From Amorphophallus konjac (Eukaryota; Streptophyta; Magnoliopsida; Alismatales; Araceae): a stretch of DNA of 64,000 nt. Below the pieces are notes generated by a model. That model was not told the origin of the DNA. It made no database searches and was given only the letters and a program-made list of their open reading frames with translations. Below, piece by piece: positions 1 through 9,063 of this stretch. The translations under genes were made by a program, and so were the position numbers. Each line of letters starts with the position of its first letter. Positions within the stretch are counted from its first letter, which is position 1. The stretch covers positions 330,529,829 through 330,593,828 of the forward strand of contig CM040125.1 of assembly GCA_022559845.1 (NCBI GenBank), read 5' to 3'.

Positions 1-1052
1 AACCTGTTCTGTTTCTGAAAGTGTATATTTTAATTTCTCGGCCATAGCCCTCCACCTATCGGCAAACAGAATGAAGTCCTCCTCGGGCTTCATCTTCTCA
101 GCAACCAGATCTGTGACTGACAAAGATGGACCCACACGGTCCTTATATTTTTGTAAAAATTTCCGCTAAACAATATCAAAATCACTGGCTTCAGCCGGCT
201 CCAAGGAATAGAACCATTTGAGTACCAGACCATCTAGAGATCTTCTAAATAAATAGGCTAGGGAGATCTTGTTGTCCTGCCAGAATGAAGTCTCGTACAT
301 AAAATCTTTCAAATGAATGAACGGGTTACCCGTTCCATTCTAGCACCGAAAATTCGGCATCTCAGAAAGAGGCAAATGGAAAATCGACAAAGTGGGGAGA
401 GCAATCTCCGGAGCATTCTTCGGTGCTGTGACTTTCTTAACCTGCTCCTCCATACTAGCTATCTTCTGGAGGACTATGGTGTTGGTGTCGGACTCGACCG
501 GGGCCAGATTGGAAGGGAGCCCATTTGGCATAGGCCTCCTTAAGATTTGGGGAGGTGGAGGATATTGGGGCCTAACCACTGAGTGGCTTGCCGGTTGAGC
601 TGGCGTAGCCATGATAGGAGTTGGTGGACGTGAAGGAATTTTCTGTGAGACTGCCTGGTCATTAAGAGATTGATGGCCACCTGCGGCCTGAGGGGGGTTT
701 GAAGATGAAGGGACAGATTTCTCTTTTAGGGCGGCCTGGACCGCCTGACATTGGGAATCATCCAATTGAGACAAAGCATGGATCAAATCATTAAGATTAA
801 AAGATGGGGCAGCGTCCCAAGATGTGTTTTGTGTGGTAGGTTGAGCTTAGGAGGAAGGCTCAACCTCGTGAGAAGTGGTATCAACCACATGAACTTTGAA
901 TAATAAGCACGAGAGGGAGCATAATTTCCCTCATAATGGGTGGAATCTTGAGGGGGAACCTCGTAGGATTGGTCAAATTGACCCTCCTCATAACCATCAT
1001 AGGAATACCCATACCTGGCCATGTTAATGATTTTACCTGAACGAAGTTGCAT
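1..1052 (-). pseudogene. Degraded gag of Tat-like LTR retrotransposon (element A), 3' part cut by window edge
   Basis: Read on the minus strand, the product starts MQLRSGK, a common start of plant gypsy Gag proteins, and runs into a Gag core near 1-335 with the words FMYETSFW, LAYLFRRSLDG, LKWFYSLEP and FADRWRAM. These match the retrotransposon Gag domain that forms the virus-like particle. The frame shifts near 783-800, and in-frame TAG stops lie at 340-342 and 166-168. A Pro/Gln/Ser-rich linker joins the start to the core. The 5' leader and LTR1 lie on the high-coordinate side (1053-3520), as expected for a minus-strand element. Protease and pol would continue beyond position 1. The copy is dead. 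The gag assignment is solid; the Tat/Ogre-like placement is inferred from Gag style and long LTR. Confidence 0.8.
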
Positions 1053-1683
1053 GTTTAAGGAGAGGAAAGTATTTCAAACCAACAAGTATAAGTAAGAGAT
1101 AATCACTCAATCAAACAAATTTTCACTCAAGTTGTAATGTACCCAAAGTTTTAAGTTTCTCTTTTGAAATTAAAGTGGATTTTTTTTTAAAATGCATGAT
1201 CAATTCTCACTTTTCAATGTGGGTCCTGGTTTCAAGTTTGGGTGTAATCTCCGGGTCAACTAAGTTCTTTCTCTCTCCTTACCAACGTATGGGTTAACTA
1301 AACTCTGGGTATCAAGTGGTACAATTGGCCCGACGTCCGTGAGGGAATCCACGGGTGCAGGGACTTACGGAGGCCTTGGAAAAGGAATTTTCAGTCCAAA
1401 GAGACGAAATTCTCAATGGAGGGTCGTTCCAATTCCAAGAAAAGGGTGTGGAATCCTAGAAGTGTAGAGAGAGGAGGTCTCTCAACCAAATGCCCTAGAA
1501 TGCAAGCTAATCTAGGCAGATCAAGCAGTAATAATCAGATCATCAATGATGCAACCAACAACAATAACCAAGGGTCTGTGAAAATAGAACAAAATGATGA
1601 CCTAACAGAAGTCACGGTCTCAATAAACAGCGACTAGGTGTCAATCGCTAATCACTGTAAACAGTGGCAAACAGTGAACATCA

Positions 1684-1935
1684 AAGTAAAATAGCACCTT
1701 GGTATGAGGCGTTGAATATGAAAATAACGCCTCTGTGGAGGGGCGTCAGCTATCAGTGAACAGTGATTAGGGTAAGAAAATCAACAATAACGGCAGAATT
1801 GACGCCTTGGTGTGAGGCGTTGAATGCAGGAATGACGCCTTTGTGGAGGGGCGTTGATTATAAAATGATGAAAATACTGGAAAATAAATGCAAACAGCGC
1901 CTCTGTGAGCGGTCGCTGAATGTTAAAATAGTGGT
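1684..1935. repeat. GACGCC-type hairpin array in leader of element A
   Basis: Five or six inverted-repeat units 40-60 bp apart. One is ACGCCT-TGGTGTG-AGGCGT near 1803. Others pair ACGCC with GGCGT across about 10 nt (1719-1745, 1833-1860). One unit near 1898-1921 has AGCG and CGCT as its outer arms instead of GACG and CGTT, so both sides changed together. Spacers are AT-rich. The same motif family occurs in LTR1, LTR2, LTR3, near 30.1 kb and in the LTR at 47.9-51.7 kb. Confidence 0.7.
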
Positions 1936-2047
1936 AGCAGGAAAGTCGCTAATCAGTTCCAGAGAACAAAAATCGATGAAAATTATCAAAAATCAAATTT
2001 CTTTTCTTAAAAATATTATGGACAATTCAAAAATTGGCTAATCCAGT

Positions 2048-2170
2048 GGGAGATGTGCACGTGGTGCACAAGGGGAGTGTGCTACGTGGAGCACTAAGGA
2101 GGGGCACACGTGGGTGCCAAAGGAGGGGCACGCAAGGGTGCCAAAAGGAGGGGCACACGTGGGTGCCGAT
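2048..2170. repeat. Short tandem hairpin repeat (GGCAC/GTGCC and GTGC/GCAC arms)
   Basis: About five tandem units of roughly 24 bp, each an inverted repeat round an ACGTG core: GTGCACGTGGTGCAC, GTGCTACGTGGAGCAC, GGCACACGTGGGTGCC and near copies, separated by AAAGGAGG-like spacers. Arm ends change in pairs between units (A with T becomes T with A). Single related copies appear at 3757-3772 and 29277-29292. Confidence 0.7.
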
Positions 2171-2200
2171 GAAGAGGTAATCAAAATAAAAACATCAAGA

Positions 2201-2219
2201 GTCCCACCGTGATCGCCAA
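2201..2219 (-). other. Primer-binding-site region of element A
   Basis: Immediately after the LTR end (minus-strand ...ATCTACA) the sequence reads AATTGGCGATCACGGTGGGA. This resembles the TTGGCGCCG... or TGGCACGCCCGGTGGGA type sites that follow the 5' LTR in many plant gypsy elements. The tRNA cannot be assigned. The position fixes 2222-3520 as lying 5' of this gag. Confidence 0.55.
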
Positions 2220-2915
2220 TTTGTAGATCTTAAGAAATCCACTTAAGGAAAAAATAAGAAGAATTATGAGAAAAGAAGGGGAAAGAGGAGAAAAGGGAGC
2301 ATGCGTAGGATGCTAAAGGGCAAGGTGATCGCCCGAGACGCGAGGGCCTGAAATGATTTAAACAATAACAATATGGAGGGATCACAAATATAAATACCTC
2401 AAAAGGATGTGGGGGAGATTGAGAGTGCACCTTCTCTTGCTCTCGGCCGGCCGATGAAGAGAGTTTCTCTTGCTATCGGTCGGCCGATGAAGAGATACCC
2501 TTGCAAAGATAAAAAAAATAACCAACAAACAAATATGGATTAGAACCAAGTGTGTAGCATCAAATCCATAATAGAAATATAAACAATGAAGAGCATGGAC
2601 TAAAACACACATTGTTGGGTGTTGGCCCTTAAACCTCTATGCAAAAGGGTAGATAAAAAAATGATGATATGATGAAAATGGGTGTCCAAGTGTTGCACAA
2701 TTGGAGGTGTGCTAGAGTGCACAAGTGGGGGTCTCAATATTGAGATAGAAAGAAATAAAAGAAAGAGATAGAATAATGATGCATGCAATGCTTATGATAA
2801 AATAAAGAGAAGAGAGGAAGAGAAAGGCTTATTGGTTTTTCTCCATGGCAAAGGGGGGCTTGAGATCTTCAAAATGCTCCAAGGAAGAAGAGGTTTCAAA
2901 TCTTCAGAGGGTCCC

Positions 2916-2923
2916 TATTTATA
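2916..2923 (-). promoter_or_regulatory. TATA box of LTR1
   Basis: The minus strand reads TATAAATA followed by GGGACC, the plant TATA consensus. It lies between the hairpin array (about 3000-3335) and the putative transcribed part of the LTR. Confidence 0.6.
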
Positions 2924-2999
2924 ATAACGCCAGCCCAAAGCATCACTAATTCTGAGGCATTTCAAGACGGATTCGGACTTTTTGAAATTTAAAAAGAAT

Positions 3000-3335
3000 T
3001 GGCGACCATGAGGTGGTCGCTATTTAGAAAATATACGAGTTTCGGACAGAGTTAAAAATATGGAAAAATATAGCGAAATAGTGACCACTGTCTTGATCGC
3101 TGATTCAAGAAATAGCGACCACTCACTGGGTCGCTGATTCAAGAAATAGGAAATAGCGACCATTGTCTTTGTCGATGATTTAAGAATTATTGACCACTCA
3201 CTTGGTCGCTGATTCAAGAAATAGGAAATAGCGACCACTGTCTTGGTCGCTGATTCAAGAAATAGCGACCACTCACTTGGTCGCTGATTCAAGAAATAGC
3301 GTCACGTAGGCCGCCACCATTTAGAAAAGCACATG
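3000..3335. repeat. GCGACC-type hairpin array in LTR1
   Basis: About seven units of the form AGCGACC-(7-10 nt)-GGTCGCT (examples near 3111, 3232 and 3264), joined by repeated GATTCAAGAAATA spacers. The array is roughly 80-410 bp upstream of the LTR1 TATA box on the minus strand. Arms are the GCGACC/GGTCGC version of the family seen elsewhere as ACGCCC/GGGCGT and ACGACC/GGTCGT. Confidence 0.75.
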
Positions 3336-3520
3336 GAAAAATGGAGAAAAATCTCAAAAAAATCTGGAGAAATAGGAAAATATGTGGAAAAGTTGGGGGA
3401 AGTTAGATATTCAAGAAAAGAGAGCAAAACCACTCAAACAAGTTGATTTGAGAGTCAAATGGGGCATCGTTGCGCGATAAGAGATATGCTTAAAATGATG
3501 TCAATTTTAGCGTGTCTACA

Positions 3521-3830
3521 GCTGTCCCGGCTTGGCGTCTGCTTTGCAAGGGAGTGACACAGAGTGTAATGGAATGAAATGGAGTGAAGCGGCATGGAAT
3601 GAAGTGAAGTGAAGTGGAGCGAACTGAAAAGTAGATGCCAAGGTGTGATGAGACACGCAATCAACATCACTTGATAAGAATTAAATCGAAAGCTTGCAAT
3701 GAAGCAATCTTGAGGAGCAACAATGAAAGCAAGAATTGTTTGGATAAAAGGAGAAGTGTGCACGTGAGCACAAAGGAGATAAAAGAATGATCAACTTCCA
3801 GCGCGGTGGAAGTACCCCAGGTCACAAACC
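3521..3830 (-). other. 3'-UTR/PPT-like flank shared by LTR1 and LTR3
   Basis: This stretch is visibly homologous to 29048-29330, which adjoins LTR3 on the same side. Next to the LTR, the minus strand is purine-rich with GGGACAGC before TGTAGA, as expected of a polypurine tract. It contains a GGAATG/GAAGTG simple-repeat stretch (3565-3620). It also contains an inverted repeat whose arms (3510-3540 and 3631-3658) span the LTR edge. No gene is visible. Confidence 0.55.
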
Positions 3831-3954
3831 TGTAGGTTTCACCACTATGTTAAGTAAATCTCATGTCATCACGTGATGCCCTAAAGTGGATTTCAATATT
3901 AGCTTAATATTAAGTTTTTCTAATTCATTTTGAAATTTTCTATCATATTTATAA

Positions 3955-4245
3955 TTCGTGACTAGCAGAGGGGTGTGATTTAATTGACGACTAGCAGGGT
4001 GTCATTATTTGAATAGTTGACGACCGTACGTGCAAGCGCTATTTCCTGATTTTATAAAATTCCATTTAAAATAAAATTCAAGGAATTGACGTCAGTTTTA
4101 AAGGCGCTAATTAATTAACGCCATTCAAGAAGGCGTCATTTCCTATTTCTAAATATGGAAAGTCGTTTATTTCTAAAGTTGATCCAGGAATCAGCGGCTG
4201 CGTGCGCGGTCGTCATTTCAAATAGCGACCACCTTGAGGTCATCA
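3955..4245. repeat. GACGCC/GACGACC hairpin array in LTR2
   Basis: Degenerate units include AACGCC-(8)-GGCGTC near 4119-4138, TAGCGACC...GGTCATC near 4223, and several GACGAC or GGCGCT half-units. The array lies 150-440 bp upstream of the LTR2 TATA box. Confidence 0.6.
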
Positions 4246-4391
4246 TTTCAGCTTCCATCTCCGTTTTGTCTGCTACCTTCCCGTGAAGAGTCCTTCTTCA
4301 TGTTAACGCTATATTTGACTAGGGAAGGGAGATCCTTACTGGAGGATTGCTATCCTTGTTTTAATCCTATTAAAATAAGGATTTTTAGCCT

Positions 4392-4399
4392 TATAAATA
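4392..4399 (+). promoter_or_regulatory. TATA box of LTR2
   Basis: TATAAATA followed by CCCATAG, downstream of the hairpin array, as in LTR1 and LTR3. Confidence 0.55.
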
Positions 4400-5140
4400 C
4401 CCATAGCTCCTGCGCAAGAAAAGAAGACACACAATAAAATAGAGAGAGGAGAGATTTTATTTTTGCTAACAATTTTTGCATTTTCTTCTCACGGCGGGTT
4501 CTTCTTCCTTTGGCGATCTCTCTTTCCTTGCCGCTGCCAGTTGCTGTTGCTGAAGCTCCTCTCCTCTCCTATTTTGCTTACAGGCGCAGAAGAGGACATC
4601 CCCTTCATATTTGCTGTCTCACGTTATACACTACATATTATTATGTTCATTGCATCAGTAGTGGTCAAGCGCATGGTTTGATATCTTACTTTGCATCCAT
4701 AGCATATTTCCCACCTTTTACTCCTCTTAGGGGTTTAAACAAACACACAAGGTGTGTTCATGCCCACTTTGCATAGTTCTATTTTCTTTAGAGCATTGAT
4801 ACTACACTTTGGCTAATCCATATTTGCTTATTTTTGTTTGTCTTGCAAGGGTAATCAAAGTAAGAACCCCCTTCATCGACCAACCGGTAGAAGGAGGAAG
4901 GAAGGACTCACACTCTCACCCGTTTCTTCACAAGGTACATGCGATCATCCTTTTAATTTTTGAGGTAACCCCTCTGGTGATCACTCTCCTTAGAGCATCA
5001 CATGCTCCTTTTATCATCTTTTCTTTTATTTCCACATATCATGCTTGCTTAGCATATTCATCCTTTTTTTTCTTAATATCTCACCTTTAAAGAAATTTTA
5101 AATTTCCTTTCTTTTTAAATGTCTATCTAACACATTTATA

Positions 5141-6575
5141 GTAAGTAGCGCCGGCATTCTTCAAACCGAAGGGCATGCGCTTGTAGTTGAAAATCCCTTT
5201 GGGGGATCTAAAGGCTGTGTGGTTCTTGTCTTTGAGGGACATCCGGATCTGGTTATAACCGGATGACCCATCCATGAAAGACAAGGCTCATGTCCGGTGG
5301 TCATGTCGACCATTGTTTCTGTGATTGGGACTGGGAAGTCATCCTTCGGACAAGCTTTGTTGAGGTCCCCAAAGTCGATGCAGACGCAGACTTGACCATT
5401 TTTCTTCTTGACTGGGACTATGTTGGCGAGCCAGATCGGATAGATACACGGCTCGACGAAGTCGAACTTCCCCATTTTATCGACTTCGGTCGTGACCTGG
5501 AGCTCCATTTCATGGCGCATGCATCGCTGCAACTGTTTGACTGGAGTGACAGAGGGAGAAATGTCTAGCTCGTGCTCCGCTGCGGAGGGGTCTAGCCCTG
5601 GCATCTCCCTGTATGTCTAGGCGAAGCAATCTTTATACTCTAGCAGGGGTTTCTTGTAGTCCCGCCTCTCCGCCTCGGTGAGGAGAGCGCTGACGAATGT
5701 GGGCTGGGGGGCTTCATCCTCACATAGGTTGATTTTAACGAGCTCATCCACGGTCGCTTGGCCGCCGTCCTCCAGCTCGGGAGGAGTGGGTTGGAAGTTG
5801 ATGAAATCTTCCTCATCGATGTCGACTTCGTGCATGTCTTGGTTCTCAAAGCTACTGGTTGACGTCGATGGGACTGGAGAGTGGTTGTCGCTGGGATCCA
5901 CCAGGGATTTATCTGGGCCATCGGCTTTTGGCCAGTAGTTGTCAACCGGGTCTAATAAGGTCTCCCTGGGGTTGCCTGGTAAAGCTGACAATCCTTCGCA
6001 ACTAGTATCAGGGATCTCCCCCTCATCAGGAGAGTTTGTTGAACTGGGTTCTTCGGCCAGCTGAGAGACCGGAGGAGCTTCTTCGGCCCCTTTGTCTTGG
6101 CAGGGAGGCGGGGAGGGTTCCTCGACTGCTTGGACTGGGGCACTGGCTTTAACGGGGATCGGGATCAGGATCTCTTCTTCCTCATCCCCGGAGCCGTCGA
6201 ATTTGGCTTCAACTTTTGCTCGGTAGTCGGTTGGTTGTGTCAAGCCTATGACGTTGACTACATAGTGGACGTGAAATTCTGGGTTTTGGTCGTAGCCAAG
6301 TCCTCTGGTATCCTTATAGAAGGATGGGGGTTGCCCCCGGACTTGAGAAGGGGTCCACAATCGATGAAAATATTCACGTCGCGCGGAATCTTGCCATTGA
6401 GGGATGTAATGCTTGAGACACATTTCCCGAATATGCGGCGACAGGTCATCCAGGACTTGGACTGCTTCAGGGGTATCATCAGCTTGCCTGGACCAGCCGA
6501 AGTTGTCCTCTGGTGGGGCTTGAGGGACTGTGTCTCCCTCATAGAAGACAATGGGTTTGTCCCTGTTGGCCTTCC
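5141..6575 (-). pseudogene. Element B pol fragment: protease-RT linker and N-terminal reverse transcriptase
   Basis: Read from 6575 downward, this is an acidic, Pro/Ser-rich linker with the conserved words KPIVFYEGD, GLGYDQ, GGQATVDELVKINL and FVSALL. It then enters RT with WLANIVPVKKKNGQ, DLNKACPKDDFPVPI, and (after a frameshift near 5290) KRMPFGLKNAGATY. Linker and RT match element E (46.2-47.9 kb), so this is the same Tat lineage. A stop near 5617 and the frameshift break it. RT stops before its YxDD catalytic motif at the 5141 junction with LTR2. The upstream half of the gene lies 19.5 kb away at 26099-27641, separated by insertion C (target duplication CTTCC). Confidence 0.85.
6571..6575. 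other. Target-site duplication CTTCC, left of element C
   Basis: CTTCC precedes the first LTR base (6576) and is repeated at 26094-26098 after the last LTR base, marking one insertion of element C into element B. Confidence 0.92.
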
Positions 6576-8966
6576 TGATGGAGGCATCACCCACGACTCC
6601 CTCTAGCTTGGGTCATCTTCACACCCCGGAGTTGTTTGAGCTCGGGCATCACTCCATGTGGGCCCAATTATCCATTTTCGGCATTCTATTTGAGTCATTT
6701 GATATATTTTCCATTTTATTTGAGTCATTTCCCTAGGTCTTTGGTTTATTTCCCTATGTTTGAATCATTATCCCCTTGGTTGGCTTATTGGACTGCTTTT
6801 GTCATTACATGTAAAGCCAGGGGTAGTTTGGTCATGTAAAAAGTTGGGTCCCTATAAATAGGACCCCAACCCCATTTGAGGAAGCTAATGAAATTGCCAT
6901 ATTTTGAGTTCCAAAATTCAAGTTTCTTTTAGTGGTGAGAATCCATTAGATAGGGTGTGAAACCCTGGGTGGGAAGCCCTCCCATTCCCTCTCTTCTTCT
7001 CACTCTTTCTCTAGGGGGCGAACCCCCTCTCTCTCCTCCCCTCATGGCCGCCCCTTTCTCTCACCTCCCCTCTTGACCAAGTCAGCTCCACATCAGCCCT
7101 AGCCCTGCCACCTAAGTTGCCACCTCAGCCACCTTTTCACTTCCCTAGGTGCATTTATTCCATCCCACCATTTCCCACCAAATCTCTTTCCCTCCCTAGG
7201 AGAATCTTGGCCTTCCCAACACAATCCTTTCCTCTTCCCCATACAATCCTTCAGCTCCCAAGAGAGGTTTGAATATTTTCCCTCCTCTCTCACCTCCCCC
7301 CCATGCCCTAGGCTCCCCCCAAAGAGGAGCCGCTTGGGTCTGGCTGCCCCATTCCCCCTCCCTCCACCTCTTGTGCAGAGAACAATCAGCCCCTCTCCTG
7401 TGTCCCTCCCTCTTCCTACACCTCCAACTCTACCCTAGCAACCTTACATACCTCCCCCACATCCCCCTCCTACCACTCATCCATCCCCCTTCACCAATCA
7501 GCAACCCTTCTCCCCCTTTAATGGTCACTTGGAGCTGCACCGGAGGGCCTGTTCGTAGCTGAGGACCCGCAGAGATCCAGCATCTTGCAGAATCGGCGAC
7601 GACATCATCTCGGTGCCCCTGGAAGCACAAGAGGCACTGTTGGAAGCGTCTCCTAGTCCTCTTCTCAACGGTGGTGGTCTCATCCCAGTCTGAGTTAATG
7701 GCTGCCCAGGAGAGCCGACATCGCCGGACTGCGCATCCTCCTCCTAACAGTCATCTAGAAGCAGATTCCAGAGGCTCCCACGGCCATCTTCCTGAAGTTA
7801 TTTAAGCGGGGCTCATCTGAAACCTTCTACTACAAGTCTCCTGCCACCACCAAGAAGCGGCACTCCGTTCAGCGTCCAGAGCTATGAGTTCCCATTTTTC
7901 TCCCTCGGGTGTGCTGGTCTATTCTCTCTGGAACTGACCTGACACTTGATCACTGTTTGAGTCCTCGCCACCTACTCCGACCTCCTCTAGCGTCCCCACA
8001 GGTCTCCATTCGAAGAGTGTTCAACCACGAATCCATCGACTCCATCCATGCCTGAATCAGAGCTCGGGATCCTCCGTGGCGGCCTCGCCTTCCTACTGTA
8101 GTGGTGAAGAAGCTACCAGATCCAGAAGGCAGCGACCCTGTTCACGACTCTGCCCCGACCATCGCCGTCATTCAAAAACTCCCCGAAAATTTGGACATCC
8201 TCCTGGGCCAACCCAGGAGGTTTTTCCACTAGTTTCGTCACCGACGGAGTTTGGGGGAGTCCGCAGCGGTGCCAAAACCGACTGTCTATCCTCTGTTCCA
8301 GAGAGTGGATAGAACCGTCATCCACCTTTCAATTAGTTCCTAGCTCCACTTTCCCCTCCCCGCCTGGCGGGCTTACAGCCCCTCCCTGTGGGAGGTAGTG
8401 TTTGGATGTAAATGTGGTTTCCCCTCCCCTTGTTCAACCCTCTTGCATGGGGAGTAGTGGTGTAATTCCTTAAACAGGTTCAAGCTACACCGGCGTAGCG
8501 TGTGGGGAACCCACGCTTCCCCGCTCGCCCACGTCTCTGAACGGGAGCAGTTTCTTCAAACCGGTCGAGTAAGTGCTCTACCCCTGGCTTCCCTATAGTG
8601 CTTGTTTGTTCAATATTAGCTCATAACTCTGCTGGTAGGAAGAGCGAGCACCTGGTCCCGTGAGCATCATTGCTTCCAAGTGGCCACCGTGGGGAGAGAG
8701 TGTGACCCGTGCCCTCAGCACCCGGTCGGCCCCATTGAATCGGGCCTCCATAACCTTGGGAAGAACCTTGGCCTTGCTGGCCCTCTACCAGCAAGGGCCC
8801 TGCCCTCACATCCTCGACTCGGCATCGCCAAGTTACCGCGGGTTTTGGGTGAGTGCCGGGTGAGTGGCCACCGATATCGGTCTGTTTCTCTTGCAAATTG
8901 TGCTTGCTTGTCAAGGTCCAAGGTGCATCGGTCTTGTGGCTATCACCCCAAGGTGGTGTCACATCA
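6576..8966 (+). repeat. 5' LTR of element C
   Basis: Starts TGATGGAGGCATCACC and ends GTGTCACATCA, aligned over its length with 23684-26093. It is pyrimidine-rich downstream of the TATA box (6980-7520) and encodes nothing recognisable; open frames inside it are low-complexity. The first bases double as the C-terminal codons of the polyprotein when this sequence is the 3' LTR. Confidence 0.93.
6853..6860 (+). promoter_or_regulatory. TATA box in 5' LTR of element C
   Basis: TATAAATA followed by GGACCCC, conserved at 23961-23968 in the 3' LTR. Confidence 0.65.
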
Positions 8967-8980
8967 ACTGTTATAAGAGC
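8967..8980 (+). other. Decayed primer-binding site of element C
   Basis: ACTGTTATAAGAGC occupies the place where element D has AGTGGTATCAGAGC, the complement of initiator tRNA-Met. Three changes are visible. Confidence 0.75.
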
Positions 8981-9063
8981 AAGTTTAGACTTGTCTCTGT
9001 CAAATCTAAGTCTAATACCATTGCATTGAGTTGTCCATTCATCAAGTCGTTCTCCTCCCTTAC

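Larger units (their letters stand above)
1053..2221 (-). other. 5' leader of element A between LTR1 and gag
   Basis: No gene is visible. In minus orientation this is the untranslated leader after the primer-binding site. It holds two arrays of short inverted repeats, listed separately, and otherwise AT-rich sequence. Short open frames at 1416-1637 and 1763-2041 lack any recognisable protein signature. Confidence 0.65.
2222..3520 (-). repeat. LTR1 (5' LTR of element A, 1.3 kb)
   Basis: Bounded by TGTAGA at 2222 and TCTACA ending at 3520, with a primer-site-like sequence directly inside. In minus orientation it starts TGTAGACACGC, like LTR3 (27642-29047), so the two are one family. It carries a TATA box, a hairpin array upstream of it and CT/TTA-rich sequence downstream. 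No short target duplication was found, because the outer side continues into a sequence shared with LTR3. Confidence 0.75.
3831..5132 (+). repeat. LTR2, related LTR in inverted orientation
   Basis: From about 3845, this plus-strand stretch matches the reverse complement of LTR3: AAGTAAATCTCATGTCA near the start, CTTCATCGACCAACCGGTAG near 4880, and the end ..TCTAACA at 5132. It begins TGTAGG at 3831. The flanking 5-mers (AAACC and CATTT) do not match, so this is not a clean solo LTR. It abuts truncated reverse transcriptase of element B after 8 unexplained bases. A rearrangement or an old insertion with deleted edges is likely. Confidence 0.6.

Noticed and set aside
1416..2041. Small plus-strand frames at 1416-1637 and 1763-2041 as genes
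   Set aside because: They run through the leader and hairpin repeats of minus-strand element A and have no recognisable motif.
6097..6606. 169-codon plus-strand frame opposite element B pol
   Set aside because: It is the antisense shadow of the minus-strand linker region, which has clear homology to element E.
7269..8325. Short open frames in both strands of the element C LTRs
   Set aside because: They reflect pyrimidine-rich LTR sequence; the two LTR copies do not keep the frames.
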